A stretch of DNA of 64,000 bases from Pseudomonas izuensis (GTDB lineage: Bacteria; Pseudomonadota; Gammaproteobacteria; Pseudomonadales; Pseudomonadaceae). Within the stretch, counting starts at the first letter, position 1. Every line of letters starts with the position of its first letter. Of the stretch, positions 42,779-51,239 are shown piece after piece. The stretch covers positions 281,415-345,414 of the forward strand of contig NZ_WTFT01000002.1 of NCBI RefSeq assembly GCF_009861505.1, in the 5' to 3' direction. The translations under genes were made by a program, and so were the position numbers. The notes under the pieces are model-generated. The model saw only the letters and a program-made list of their open reading frames with translations, was not told the DNA's origin and made no database searches.

Positions 42779-44713
42779 TCATAGTTGATACCGCAGGGCC
42801 AGGCTGCTTTGCAGGCGCTGTGCCTGGCGCAGGGACTCGCGCAGGATTCGCCGGTCCAGATGATTGAGGCTGTCCGGATCGACCCGGTTGGAGTAGGGCA
42901 GGTTCTCGCGGGTCTGTAGCTGATGTTGTTGCATGCGGGTTTGCTGGATGAAGTGATACGCCTCTTCGTACGCCGCGCCATCCAGCGGCTCGATGACCTC
43001 TTTATCCACCAGTTGGCGGAAACGCTCCAGCGTATTGTTGGCCTCGATGCCATGGGCCAGGGCCAGCAAGCGGGCGCCGTCGACAAAGGGTGTCAGGCCC
43101 TGAATCTTCAGGTCCAGGGTGGCTTTTTCGCCATTCTTGCGCGCCAGCACGAACTCGCGGAAACGTCCTACCGGCGGACGATTACGCAACGCGTTCTCGG
43201 CCATCATGCGCTGGAACAGGCGATTGTCGCCCACTTGGTCGAGAATCCCGCGGCGCAACTGTTCGCAGCCCTGTTCGCTGCCCCAGACCACGCGCAAATC
43301 GAAATAGATGCTCGAGCCCAGCAAGTTCTCCGGCGTGGCCTCGCGAATAAACGCGGCAAAGCGCCGTGCCCATTCGACCCGGGACAGGCACAGCTCGGGG
43401 TTGCCGGCCATGATATTGCCCTTGCAGAGCGTGAAGCCGCACAGCGCCAGGCTGTGGTTGATCTGGTGAGCGATGGGCAGCAGCTTGCCGCGAATCTCGG
43501 CTGCATGGGCCGCGTCCCGGGCTTCGAACAGAATGCCGTTGTCCTGATCGGTGTGTAGCGTCTGTTCACGGCGACCTTCGCTGCCGAAACACAACCAACT
43601 GAACGGCACGCCGGGGTCGCCTTTCTCGGCCAGGGTCAGTTCGATCACCCGGCACACGGTGTGGTCGTTGAGCAGGGTGATGATATGGGTGATCTGAGTT
43701 GAAGACGCGCCGTGGGCCAGCATGCGTTCCACCAGTTGGCCGATCTCGCCACGCAGCGCCACCAGGTTTTCCACGCGCTGGGCGCTGCGGATGGTGCGGG
43801 CCAAATGCACCAGATCGACCCGTTGCAGGGAAAACAGATCCCGCTCGGACACCACGCCGCACAAACGCTGATCCTTGACCAGGCAGACGTGGGCGATATG
43901 CCGCTCGGTCATGGCGATCGCCGCATCGAAAGCACTGTGGTCCGGGCTCAGGTAAAACGGCGCCTGGGTCATGTGCCGTGCGATGGCTTCATTGAAATCA
44001 CCGGTGCCATTGGCCACCACCTGGCGCAAATCGCGCAGGGTAAAAATCCCTAGCGGCGCTTTATGTTCATCGACCACCACAATGCTGCCGACCTGCTGCT
44101 CATGCATCAGGGTCACGGCCTCGCGCAGTGGCATGGCCGGGTTGCACGTCACCGGATGGCGCATGGCCAATTCACCCAGGCGCGTATTGAGCGAGTACTG
44201 GGTGCCGAGGGTCTCCACCGCTTTTTGCTGGACCTGCTGGTTGACCTGATCCAGCAGGCTGCTCACGCCGCGTAGGGCAAAATCACGGAAGGTGTGGGAA
44301 ATGGCGAATAACTTGATGAACGCCAACTTATTCAGTTGTAGGCAAAAGGTGTCTTCGGCGGCCAGGTGTTCGGTGCGAGTTGCACGCTCGCCCAGCAGCG
44401 CGGCGAGAGGGAAGCATTCGCCGGTGGTGATTTCGAACGTGGTTTCGGTGCCACCCTTGGCCGAATGCGGACGCTCGCCCACCACCCGACCCTGCTTGAC
44501 GATGTAAAAGTGCTCAACCGGGCCATCGGCGGGCTTGATGATGCTCTCGCCGGGGGCATAAAAACGCAGCTGGCATTGCTCGACCAGGTACGCCAGGTGA
44601 GCGTGTTCCATCTGGTTGAAGGGCGGGAAGCGCTGAAGGAATTGCAACGTGCCCTGGATGTTCTGCAACACCGCGGTTTTCCCTGCCTGTGTGAAGGCGT
44701 CCGCTTTACTCAT
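42779..44713 (-). CDS. cNMP-binding / CBS / DUF294 nucleotidyltransferase-like regulator
   Basis: 644 residues. Residues ~30-150 are a cyclic-nucleotide-binding-like domain (FYAPGESIIKPADGPVEHFYIVKQGRVVGE). Two CBS motifs follow at ~170-300 (MPLREAVTLMHEQQVGSIVVVDE, FDAAIAMTERHIAHVCLVKD). Then comes a DUF294 GlnD-like nucleotidyltransferase domain (WLCFGSEGRREQTLHTDQDNGILF, with G-S and D-x-D acids) and a C-terminal DUF294_C helical part. I chose the ATG at 44713 (MSKADAFTQ); 44719 is also possible. Probably senses a nucleotide and modifies an unknown partner, possibly with the adjoining exonuclease. Confidence 0.85.
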   Translation of the reverse strand: MSKADAFTQAGKTAVLQNIQGTLQFLQRFPPFNQMEHAHLAYLVEQCQLRFYAPGESIIKPADGPVEHFYIVKQGRVVGERPHSAKGGTETTFEITTGECFPLAALLGERATRTEHLAAEDTFCLQLNKLAFIKLFAISHTFRDFALRGVSSLLDQVNQQVQQKAVETLGTQYSLNTRLGELAMRHPVTCNPAMPLREAVTLMHEQQVGSIVVVDEHKAPLGIFTLRDLRQVVANGTGDFNEAIARHMTQAPFYLSPDHSAFDAAIAMTERHIAHVCLVKDQRLCGVVSERDLFSLQRVDLVHLARTIRSAQRVENLVALRGEIGQLVERMLAHGASSTQITHIITLLNDHTVCRVIELTLAEKGDPGVPFSWLCFGSEGRREQTLHTDQDNGILFEARDAAHAAEIRGKLLPIAHQINHSLALCGFTLCKGNIMAGNPELCLSRVEWARRFAAFIREATPENLLGSSIYFDLRVVWGSEQGCEQLRRGILDQVGDNRLFQRMMAENALRNRPPVGRFREFVLARKNGEKATLDLKIQGLTPFVDGARLLALAHGIEANNTLERFRQLVDKEVIEPLDGAAYEEAYHFIQQTRMQQHQLQTRENLPYSNRVDPDSLNHLDRRILRESLRQAQRLQSSLALRYQL

Positions 44714-44973
44714 AACCATTACCGCAGTCTTTTTTGGAGTTGTTGTTGTCGGATGACTCACCCATGGTCGACCCCTGCGGTCAGGGTGCCCATTGGACGT
44801 AAGTCTAGGTAGGCAATCAGTGTGATGGAATGTCGGAAAAACCCTACGCAATTGAGAGAAAAATCGCTCTATCCTGCTATTGGAAAAGTATCCGACGAAG
44901 TGCACATTGAAGCTCTGCTTAGCGATGTCTCACCACTGTGCTAGGGAATTGTACTGAACATGTAGAGAGCGCC

Positions 44974-45420
44974 ATGTCCGACCACGATATTTTGAGTGAC
45001 GCCGAGCGCGAGGCGCTCAGTGCCGTCATGCTGGAACCCGACCTGCCGCCGCAACGGGTGCTGATCGTTGACGACGACAAGGACGCCCGAGAGTTGCTGT
45101 CAGAAATTCTGGCGCTGGACGGTATTCATTGCATGACGGCGGCCAGCGGCGAAACCGCACTCAAGATGCTGGAAGAAAAACCCTCGATCGGCCTGGTGAT
45201 TACCGATCTGCGCATGGGGCATGTCGATGGCCTGGATCTGATTCGTCAGGTGCGCGAATCGGTGCGGGCGGCGATGCCGTTCATCATCGTTTCCGGCGAC
45301 GCCGACGTAAAAGACGCCATTGCCGCGATGCATTTGAGTGTGGTCGATTTCCTGCTCAAGCCTATCGATAGCGGCAAGTTGCTGGGGTTGGTCAAGCATG
45401 AGCTTGGCATGGATCCTTAA
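44974..45420 (+). CDS. Single-domain response regulator
   Basis: 148 residues: an acidic 27-residue extension, then a CheY-like receiver. The acidic pocket is D33-D34 (LIVDDDKDA), the phosphoacceptor D78 (VITDLRM), the switch serine S107 and the lysine K129 (LLKPID). No output domain. The start at 44974 follows GAGAGCGCC. No histidine kinase is adjacent in the window. It diverges from the DUF294 gene with a ~260-bp shared upstream region. Confidence 0.88.
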   Translation: MSDHDILSDAEREALSAVMLEPDLPPQRVLIVDDDKDARELLSEILALDGIHCMTAASGETALKMLEEKPSIGLVITDLRMGHVDGLDLIRQVRESVRAAMPFIIVSGDADVKDAIAAMHLSVVDFLLKPIDSGKLLGLVKHELGMDP

Positions 45421-45429
45421 GGGGTTGAC

Positions 45430-45522
45430 CTGTAGGAGCCGGCTTGCTGGCGATAGCGGTGTATCAGGCGTCATCAGTGTTGATTGATGCGCCGCCTTCG
45501 CCAGCAAGCCGGCTCCTACAGG
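45430..45522. repeat. REP pair, type GAGCCGGCTTGCTGGCGA
   Basis: Inverted arms between the response-regulator stop and the shared terminator. Confidence 0.88.
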
Positions 45523-45537
45523 TCGAGACACGCGAAC

Positions 45538-45572
45538 AAAAAAAGCCCTGATCTTTCGATCAGGGCTTTTTC
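45538..45572. terminator. Bidirectional Rho-independent terminator
   Basis: AGCCCTGATC-TTTC-GATCAGGGCT with an A run on one side and TTTTTCG on the other. It serves the convergent response-regulator and glcB transcripts. Confidence 0.93.
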
Positions 45573-45593
45573 GTGTCCGACATCAGCGCTTAC

Positions 45594-47771
45594 TTACAGG
45601 CCATTGGCAGCCTTGAACTCGCGACGACGACGGTGCAGAACCGGCTCGGTGTAGCCGTTCGGCTGTTTGGTGCCTTCGATCACCAGTTCGACCGCTGCCT
45701 GGAAGGCAATGTTGTTGTCGAAGTTCGGTGCCAGCGGGCGATAGAGCGGATCGTTGGCATTCTGGCGGTCAACTACAGGCGCCATGCGCTTGAGGCTTTC
45801 CATCACCTGATCTTCAGTGACGATGCCATGACGCAGCCAGTTGGCGATGTGCTGGCTGGAAATACGCAGCGTGGCACGGTCTTCCATCAGGCCGACGTCG
45901 TTGATGTCCGGCACTTTCGAACAGCCGACGCCCTGGTCGATCCAGCGCACGACATAACCCAGGATGCCCTGGGCATTGTTGTCCAGTTCGTTCTTGATCT
46001 GCTCGGCAGTCCACTGCGGGTTCACCGCCAACGGAATGGTCAGGATATCGTCCACCGACGCGTGGGCACGTTTGGCCAGTTCGGCCTGACGGGCGAACAC
46101 GTCAACCTTGTGGTAGTGCAACGCGTGCAGCGCAGCGGCGGTTGGCGAAGGGACCCAGGCCGTGTTGGCGCCGGCCATCGGGTGAGCGATTTTCTGTTCC
46201 AGCATCGCCGCCATCAGGTCAGGCATAGCCCACATGCCCTTGCCGATCTGCGCACGGCCTTGCAGGCCGGTGCTCAAACCGATATCGACGTTGGAGTTCT
46301 CGTAGGCGCCGATCCATTTTTCCGCCTTCATGTCCGCCTTGCGCACCATTGGGCCGGCTTCCATGGAGGTGTGGATTTCATCGCCCGTACGGTCGAGGAA
46401 ACCGGTGTTGATGAATACTACACGCTCGCTCGCCGCCTTGATGCAGGCCTTGAGGTTGATCGTGGTGCGGCGTTCCTCGTCCATGATCCCGACTTTGAGG
46501 GTGTTGCGCGGCAGGCCCAGCACCTCTTCGATGCGCCCGAACAGCTCGTTGGTGAACGCGGCTTCTTCAGGGCCGTGCATCTTCGGCTTCACGATGTAGA
46601 TCGAGCCGGTGCGCGTGTTTTTGCGCGACGTGTTGCCATTGAGGTTGTGCAAGGCCGCCAGGCAAGTCACCAGACCGTCGAGAATGCCTTCCGGTACTTC
46701 GTTGCCGTCCTTGTCGAGGATCGCGTCGATGGTCATCAGGTGACCAACGTTGCGCACGAACAACAACGAGCGGCCGTGCAGGCTCAATTCGCTGCCATCG
46801 ATGGCGGTGTAGGTGCGGTCGGCGTTCATGGTGCGGGTGAATGTCTTGCCGCCCTTGGCGACTTCTTCCGACAGATCGCCCTTCATCAGGCCGAGCCAGT
46901 TGCGGTAGATCACCACTTTGTCATCGGCATCGACGGCGGCGACGGAGTCTTCGCAGTCCATGATGGTGGTCAGCGCGGCTTCCATCAGGATGTCTTTGAC
47001 GCCGGCTGCGTCGGTCTGGCCGACCGGGGTGCTGGCATCGATCTGGATTTCGAAATGCAGGCCGTTGTTTTTCAGCAGGATCGCGGTCGGTGCCGCCACG
47101 TCGCCCTGGAAGCCGATCAGTTGCGCGTCGTTGCGCAGACCGGTGTTGCTGCCGCCTTTGAGGGCGACGACCAGTTTGCCGCCGACGATGGAGTAGCGGG
47201 TGGAGTCGACGTGGGAGCCGGCTGCCAAAGGCGCCGCTTCGTCGAGGAAGGCGCGGGCGAAGGCGATGACCTTGTCGCCGCGAACCTTGTTGTAGCCTTT
47301 GCCTTTTTCCGCACCATCGGCTTCGCTGATGGCGTCGGTGCCGTACAACGCGTCATACAGCGAACCCCAGCGGGCGTTCGAAGCATTGAGGGCGAAGCGG
47401 GCGTTCATTACGGGTACCACCAGTTGTGGACCGGCCATGCGGGCGATTTCTTCATCGACGTTTTGCGTCGTCGCCTGGAAATCCGCCGCTTCTGGCAGCA
47501 GATATCCGATGTCTTGCAGGAAGGCTTTATAAGCCACGGCGTCGTGCGCCTGACCGGCGCGTTCCTGGTGCCAGGAATCAATACGAGCCTGGAAATCATC
47601 GCGTTTGGCGAGTAGGGCTTTGTTCTTCGGGGCCAGGTCATGAATGACCTTGTCGGCACCGGCCCAGAACTGATCGGCGGTGAGGCCGGTTCCGGGAATG
47701 GCTTCGTTGTTCACGAAGTCGAACAGGACTTTGGCGACCTGCAGGCCACCGACTTGAACGTGTTCAGTCAT
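45594..47771 (-). CDS. glcB: Malate synthase G
   Basis: 725 residues, full length for the G isoform. Diagnostic stretches include [75 protein letters not shown] and [20 protein letters not shown]. It condenses glyoxylate with acetyl-CoA to malate. The start is set at 47771 ([10 protein letters not shown]) behind GGCAAGCA. It stands alone rather than in a glc operon, as in P. aeruginosa. Confidence 0.96.
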   Translation of the reverse strand: MTEHVQVGGLQVAKVLFDFVNNEAIPGTGLTADQFWAGADKVIHDLAPKNKALLAKRDDFQARIDSWHQERAGQAHDAVAYKAFLQDIGYLLPEAADFQATTQNVDEEIARMAGPQLVVPVMNARFALNASNARWGSLYDALYGTDAISEADGAEKGKGYNKVRGDKVIAFARAFLDEAAPLAAGSHVDSTRYSIVGGKLVVALKGGSNTGLRNDAQLIGFQGDVAAPTAILLKNNGLHFEIQIDASTPVGQTDAAGVKDILMEAALTTIMDCEDSVAAVDADDKVVIYRNWLGLMKGDLSEEVAKGGKTFTRTMNADRTYTAIDGSELSLHGRSLLFVRNVGHLMTIDAILDKDGNEVPEGILDGLVTCLAALHNLNGNTSRKNTRTGSIYIVKPKMHGPEEAAFTNELFGRIEEVLGLPRNTLKVGIMDEERRTTINLKACIKAASERVVFINTGFLDRTGDEIHTSMEAGPMVRKADMKAEKWIGAYENSNVDIGLSTGLQGRAQIGKGMWAMPDLMAAMLEQKIAHPMAGANTAWVPSPTAAALHALHYHKVDVFARQAELAKRAHASVDDILTIPLAVNPQWTAEQIKNELDNNAQGILGYVVRWIDQGVGCSKVPDINDVGLMEDRATLRISSQHIANWLRHGIVTEDQVMESLKRMAPVVDRQNANDPLYRPLAPNFDNNIAFQAAVELVIEGTKQPNGYTEPVLHRRRREFKAANGL

Positions 47772-47972
47772 TGCTTGCCTCACTCTGCTCAGCTATTTCG
47801 CTTTTCAGCTCTTCAATTTAACAATGAAGCCTCTGGCATTTAAACCACAAACCCTGCGACCAGTGCATGCCATTTCTGACGGCTGGGTTGGGACCAATCA
47901 ACGGCTTTGAGGCCTTGCTGACGGGGCTTTCAGGGATGCGACTGCGCCGGTGGCAGACATCGATCCAACGTT

Positions 47973-48000
47973 ATGTAGTGCGCGCTGCGGCATACTACAT
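47973..48000. promoter_or_regulatory. Perfect spaced inverted repeat, candidate operator
   Basis: ATGTAGT-N14-ACTACAT, a perfect 7-bp inverted repeat whose half-site centres are 21 bp apart (two helical turns). It lies 202 bp upstream of glcB and 293 bp upstream of the divergent GcvR-like gene. The cognate regulator is unknown. Confidence 0.5.
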
Positions 48001-48168
48001 GATGAATTGCGCTTGTGAAAATTAGACTATTAACGTCGTTCTGCGACCCCATGACGCATTGCAGTCACGCCGGGGATCGGGATGTTCTCAAAAAACTATG
48101 AGATTGTTCCAGCTAAATATAAGAAGTTGTACACGATTTGTTGTTCGCCCACGGATTGGCGGTGCCTT

Positions 48169-48200
48169 CATTCGCTGGCAAGCCAGCTCCTACAAGGCCT
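48169..48200. repeat. Single REP arm, type GAGCTGGCTTGCCAGCGA
   Basis: ttcgctggcaagccagctcc with no matching partner; a short echo (ccttgtaggaactg) follows. Confidence 0.75.
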
Positions 48201-48292
48201 GCGCAATCCTTGTAGGAACTGATTCACCGCAGAAACTTCCCTTGCCTATACTTGGTTTTCCATAACAAAAGTCATGACCAGAGGGCTGCGCC

Positions 48293-48811
48293 ATGGACCA
48301 CCTCGTACTCACTGTTTTCGCTCCGGACAAGCCAGGGCAGGTCGAGCGCATTGCCCAATGCATTGCCGAGCATGGCGGCAACTGGCTGGAAAGCCGCATG
48401 TCGCGCATGGCCGGGCAATTCGCCGGGATTCTTCGGGTGGGTGTACCGGCCGAAGCCTACGATGCGCTGGTCGACGCCCTGAAAGGGTTATCCAGCCAGG
48501 GCATTCGCGTGTTGATTGCCGAAAGCAGCATCGAGCAATCGTGCACCTGGAAACCGATTGCCATGGAGTTGGTGGGCAATGACCGGCCGGGGATCGTGCG
48601 CGATATCACCCGATTGCTGAGTGAGCAGGGGGTCAACCTGGAACGCCTGGTAACGGAAGTGCGTCCGGCGCCGATGAGCAGCGAGCCGCTGTTTCACGCC
48701 GAAGCGATTCTCGCGGTGCCGTTGACGCTGTCACTGGAGGTGCTGCAATCACGCCTGGAAACCCTGGCCGATGACCTGATGGTGGAGTTGGTGCTGCGCA
48801 GCGAACCCTGA
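48293..48811 (+). CDS. GcvR-like protein with two ACT domains
   Basis: 172 residues. ACT domain 1 spans residues 1-~80 (LVLTVFAPDKPGQVERIAQCIAEHGGNWLESRMSRMAGQFAGILRV). ACT domain 2 spans ~90-170 (AMELVGNDRPGIVRDITRLLSEQGVNLERLVTEV). This is the glycine-cleavage repressor (GcvR) architecture, in which glycine binding controls GcvA in enterics. Here no gcv gene adjoins, so the role (glycine or other amino-acid sensing) is inferred from domains only. Confidence 0.8.
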   Translation: MDHLVLTVFAPDKPGQVERIAQCIAEHGGNWLESRMSRMAGQFAGILRVGVPAEAYDALVDALKGLSSQGIRVLIAESSIEQSCTWKPIAMELVGNDRPGIVRDITRLLSEQGVNLERLVTEVRPAPMSSEPLFHAEAILAVPLTLSLEVLQSRLETLADDLMVELVLRSEP

Positions 48812-48812
48812 T

Positions 48813-48917
48813 CGGGTTATCCAAGTTAAACGTGCACCTGCCTGTGGATAACCTGTAGAGACAGCCCGCCAGGCCACATCCGCCGTGGCTTGGCGAGGTT
48901 TGATCAAAAAACCGCCA
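48813..48917 (+). repeat. DnaA-box module, copy 5
   Basis: Perfect DnaA box TGTGGATAA at 48843-48851. TTATCCAAG lies at -26, and TTTGATCAAAAA begins 56 bp after the box start, the same offset as in copy 3. It starts 2 bp after the GcvR-like stop. Confidence 0.75.
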
Positions 48918-48925
48918 GCATTCAG

Positions 48926-49030
48926 TGACTTGCGCACAAACGCCGGGGATCACGCTGTGGATAACCTTGGGAAGGAACTCTGCGGACCACGTCAGCCGTG
49001 GCCTGCAGGGTTTTGTGCGTTTTTTGATCA
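48926..49030 (+). repeat. DnaA-box module, copy 6
   Basis: Perfect DnaA box TGTGGATAA at 48956-48964, 113 bp after copy 5. GACTTGCGCACA aligns at -29, and TTTG begins 56 bp and TTGATCA 68 bp after the box start. Its end touches the rarD stop codon. Confidence 0.75.
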
Positions 49031-49915
49031 GCTGCGACGGCGCAGACTTATCCACGCATCGACGCTGTAAACCGCCAGACCGGCCCAGATAAAGATGAAT
49101 GCCACTAACGTGCTTGACGACAAATGCTCACCAAACAACAACACGGCCTGCAGCAAGACCAGCGTCGGTGCCAGGTACTGGAGAAAACCCAGGGTGGTGT
49201 AGGGCAAATGCCGGGCGGCAGCGTTGAAGCACACCAACGGCACCAGCGTCACTGGTCCGGCAGCCACCAGCCACCAGGCTTCGGACGTGGTCCAGAACTC
49301 GGCCTGGGCGCTACTGGCGGTCGGGTTGAGCAGCAACCAGGCGACGGCTATCGGCACCAGCATCCAGGTTTCCACCACCAGGCCCGGCAGTGCCTTGACC
49401 GGAGCCTGCTTGCGAATCAGCCCGTAGAAGCCGAAGGTCAGTGCCAATACCAGCGACACCCACGGCAAACTACCGACCTGCCACACCTGTTGCGCCACAC
49501 CGATGGTTGCCAGGCCCACGGCAATCCATTGCATGCGCCGTAGCCGTTCGCCGAGGATCAACATGCCCAGCAGCACGTTCACCAGCGGGTTGATGTAGTA
49601 GCCGAGACTGGCTTCGAGCATGCGCCCGTTATTCACCGACCACACATAGGTCAGCCAGTTGGCTGCGATCAGCGTGCCGCTCAAGGCCAGGATCGCTAGC
49701 CGCCGCGGATTTTCTCGCAGCTCACGCCACCAGCCAGGATGCTTCCAGACCATCAGCAACAAGGCACCGAACAGCGCCGACCACAGCACGCGGTGGATGA
49801 TGATCTCCACGGCGGGCACGTTGGCGATGGCTTTGAAATAGAGCGGGAACAGTCCCCAGATGATGTAGGCGCTCAGGCCCAGAATGTACCCGCGACGCGG
49901 GTTGGCGGCTTGCAT
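49028..49915 (-). CDS. rarD: RarD, EamA-family transporter
   Basis: 295 residues with ten hydrophobic helices, the two-EamA layout. The N-terminus RGYILGLSAYIIWGLFPLYFKAIANVPAVEIIIHRVLWS and the mid-part ANWLTYVWSVNNGRMLEASLGYYINPL are characteristic of RarD. It is an inner-membrane exporter or permease of unknown substrate (associated with chloramphenicol sensitivity in older work). It converges on the GcvR-like gene across two DnaA-box modules. Confidence 0.9.
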   Translation of the reverse strand: MQAANPRRGYILGLSAYIIWGLFPLYFKAIANVPAVEIIIHRVLWSALFGALLLMVWKHPGWWRELRENPRRLAILALSGTLIAANWLTYVWSVNNGRMLEASLGYYINPLVNVLLGMLILGERLRRMQWIAVGLATIGVAQQVWQVGSLPWVSLVLALTFGFYGLIRKQAPVKALPGLVVETWMLVPIAVAWLLLNPTASSAQAEFWTTSEAWWLVAAGPVTLVPLVCFNAAARHLPYTTLGFLQYLAPTLVLLQAVLLFGEHLSSSTLVAFIFIWAGLAVYSVDAWISLRRRS

Positions 49916-49991
49916 GCAGAATCCTTGCTTAGGCAGCTAACAAAGAAGGGATTGTAAGGAGATTTTATGTGAAGTGCTGTGTCGCTTTTTT

Positions 49992-50076
49992 TGTGGGAGC
50001 AAGGCTTGTCGGATCGCCGCACCGCCGCGATGGCGATCTCAAGGACTCCATCGCGGGCAAGCCTTGCTCCTACAGG
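49992..50076. repeat. REP pair with a 16-bp sequence nested in one arm
   Basis: The left arm reads tgtgggagcaaggcttg, then TCGGATCGCCGCACCG, then ccgcgatgg. The right arm is normal. The nested 16-mer is the reverse complement of the one at 40300 apart from two bases. Confidence 0.8.
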
Positions 50077-50087
50077 TATTGCGGTGA

Positions 50088-51062
50088 TTAGAAGAGTTTG
50101 AGGGGCTCTTCGTTCAGCGCCGCCAACTGTTCACGCAACGCCAATACCTGATCGCCCCAATAGCGTTCGGTGCCGAACCACGGAAAGCTGCGCGGGAACG
50201 CCGGGTCGTCCCAGCGGCGGGCGAGCCAGGCGCTGTAGTGCATCAGGCGCAGGGCGCGCAGCGGTTCGATCAGCGCCAGTTCCCGTGGATCGAAGTCGTG
50301 GAACTCGTTGTAGCCGTCCATCAGTTCCGACAACTGCCCCAGGCATTCCTGGCGGTCACCGGCCAGCATCATCCAGATGTCCTGCACCGCCGGGCCCATG
50401 CGGCAGTCGTCGAGGTCGACGATGTGGAACATCTCGTCGCGGCACATCATGTTGCCGGGGTGGCAATCGCCGTGCATGCGGATGTTCTGGTGCGGCGTTG
50501 CGTCGTAGACCTCTTGGACCCGCTTGAGCAGGTCGCGGGCGACGGACTCGTAGGCCGGCAGCAAACTGCGGGGGATGAAATTGCCTTCGAGCAGGGTCGC
50601 CAGCGAGTCATGGCCGAAGTTTTTTACCGCCAGGGCTTCGCGGTGCTCGAACGGTTTGGTTGCACCGACCGCATGCAGGCGACCGAGCAGTTGCCCCAGG
50701 CGATACAGCTGATCGAGGTTGCCAGGCTCCGGCGCGCGGCCGCCGCGACGGGGGAACAGGGTGAAACGGAAGCCGTTGTGTTCGTGCAGGGTTTCACCGT
50801 TGTGGATCATCGGCGCAACCACCGGCACTTCGACCTCAGTGAGCTCGAAGGTGAACTGGTGTTCTTCCAGAATCGCTTCGTTGGTCCAGCGCTGCGGGCG
50901 GTAAAACTTGGCGATCAGCGGCTCGGAGTCTTCGATGCCGACTTGATAGACACGGTTCTCGTAACTGTTGAGCGCCAGGACACGGGCATCGCTCAAGAAG
51001 CCGATGCTTTCGACGGCATCGAGCACGAGGTCTGGGGTGAGGGTTTCAAACGGGTGGGCCAT
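50088..51062 (-). CDS. srkA: SrkA stress-response kinase (YihE)
   Basis: 324 residues, aminoglycoside-phosphotransferase-like Ser/Thr kinase. Catalytic loop IRMHGDCHPGNMMCRDEMFHIVDLDDCRMGP (H-G-D-x-H-P-x-N and D-x-D). N-terminal lobe with ENRVYQVGIEDSEPLIAKFYRP (the lysine). In E. coli it limits MazF-mediated death under stress. Full length, start at 51062. Confidence 0.9.
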   Translation of the reverse strand: MAHPFETLTPDLVLDAVESIGFLSDARVLALNSYENRVYQVGIEDSEPLIAKFYRPQRWTNEAILEEHQFTFELTEVEVPVVAPMIHNGETLHEHNGFRFTLFPRRGGRAPEPGNLDQLYRLGQLLGRLHAVGATKPFEHREALAVKNFGHDSLATLLEGNFIPRSLLPAYESVARDLLKRVQEVYDATPHQNIRMHGDCHPGNMMCRDEMFHIVDLDDCRMGPAVQDIWMMLAGDRQECLGQLSELMDGYNEFHDFDPRELALIEPLRALRLMHYSAWLARRWDDPAFPRSFPWFGTERYWGDQVLALREQLAALNEEPLKLF

Positions 51063-51166
51063 GCTGACTCCTGCGCGCAGCAGGCTGCTGCGTCCGGCCA
51101 GGCATGGTAGCGCAGACGGGGCTGCTTTAGGGGGTTGAGAGGTGAGGTGTCTGCATTGGCGTCATC

Positions 51167-51234
51167 GGGAGCAAGCTTTGCTCCCACAGGTCAAATATGC
51201 TTCCTTGTGGGAGTAATGCTTGCTCGCGATGGGG
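51167..51234. repeat. Degenerate REP pair
   Basis: gggagcaagctttgctccca and a diverged right arm gtgggagtaatgcttgctcg, between srkA and phoX. Confidence 0.65.
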
Positions 51235-51239
51235 CCGGA

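Larger units (their letters stand above)
47772..48292. other. 521-bp divergent intergenic region between glcB and the GcvR-like gene
   Basis: No coding sequence supported. It contains the inverted repeat at 47973-48000, an AT-rich middle (48085-48145), and a single REP arm at 48169-48200. The glcB promoter must lie in its left part. Confidence 0.7.
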
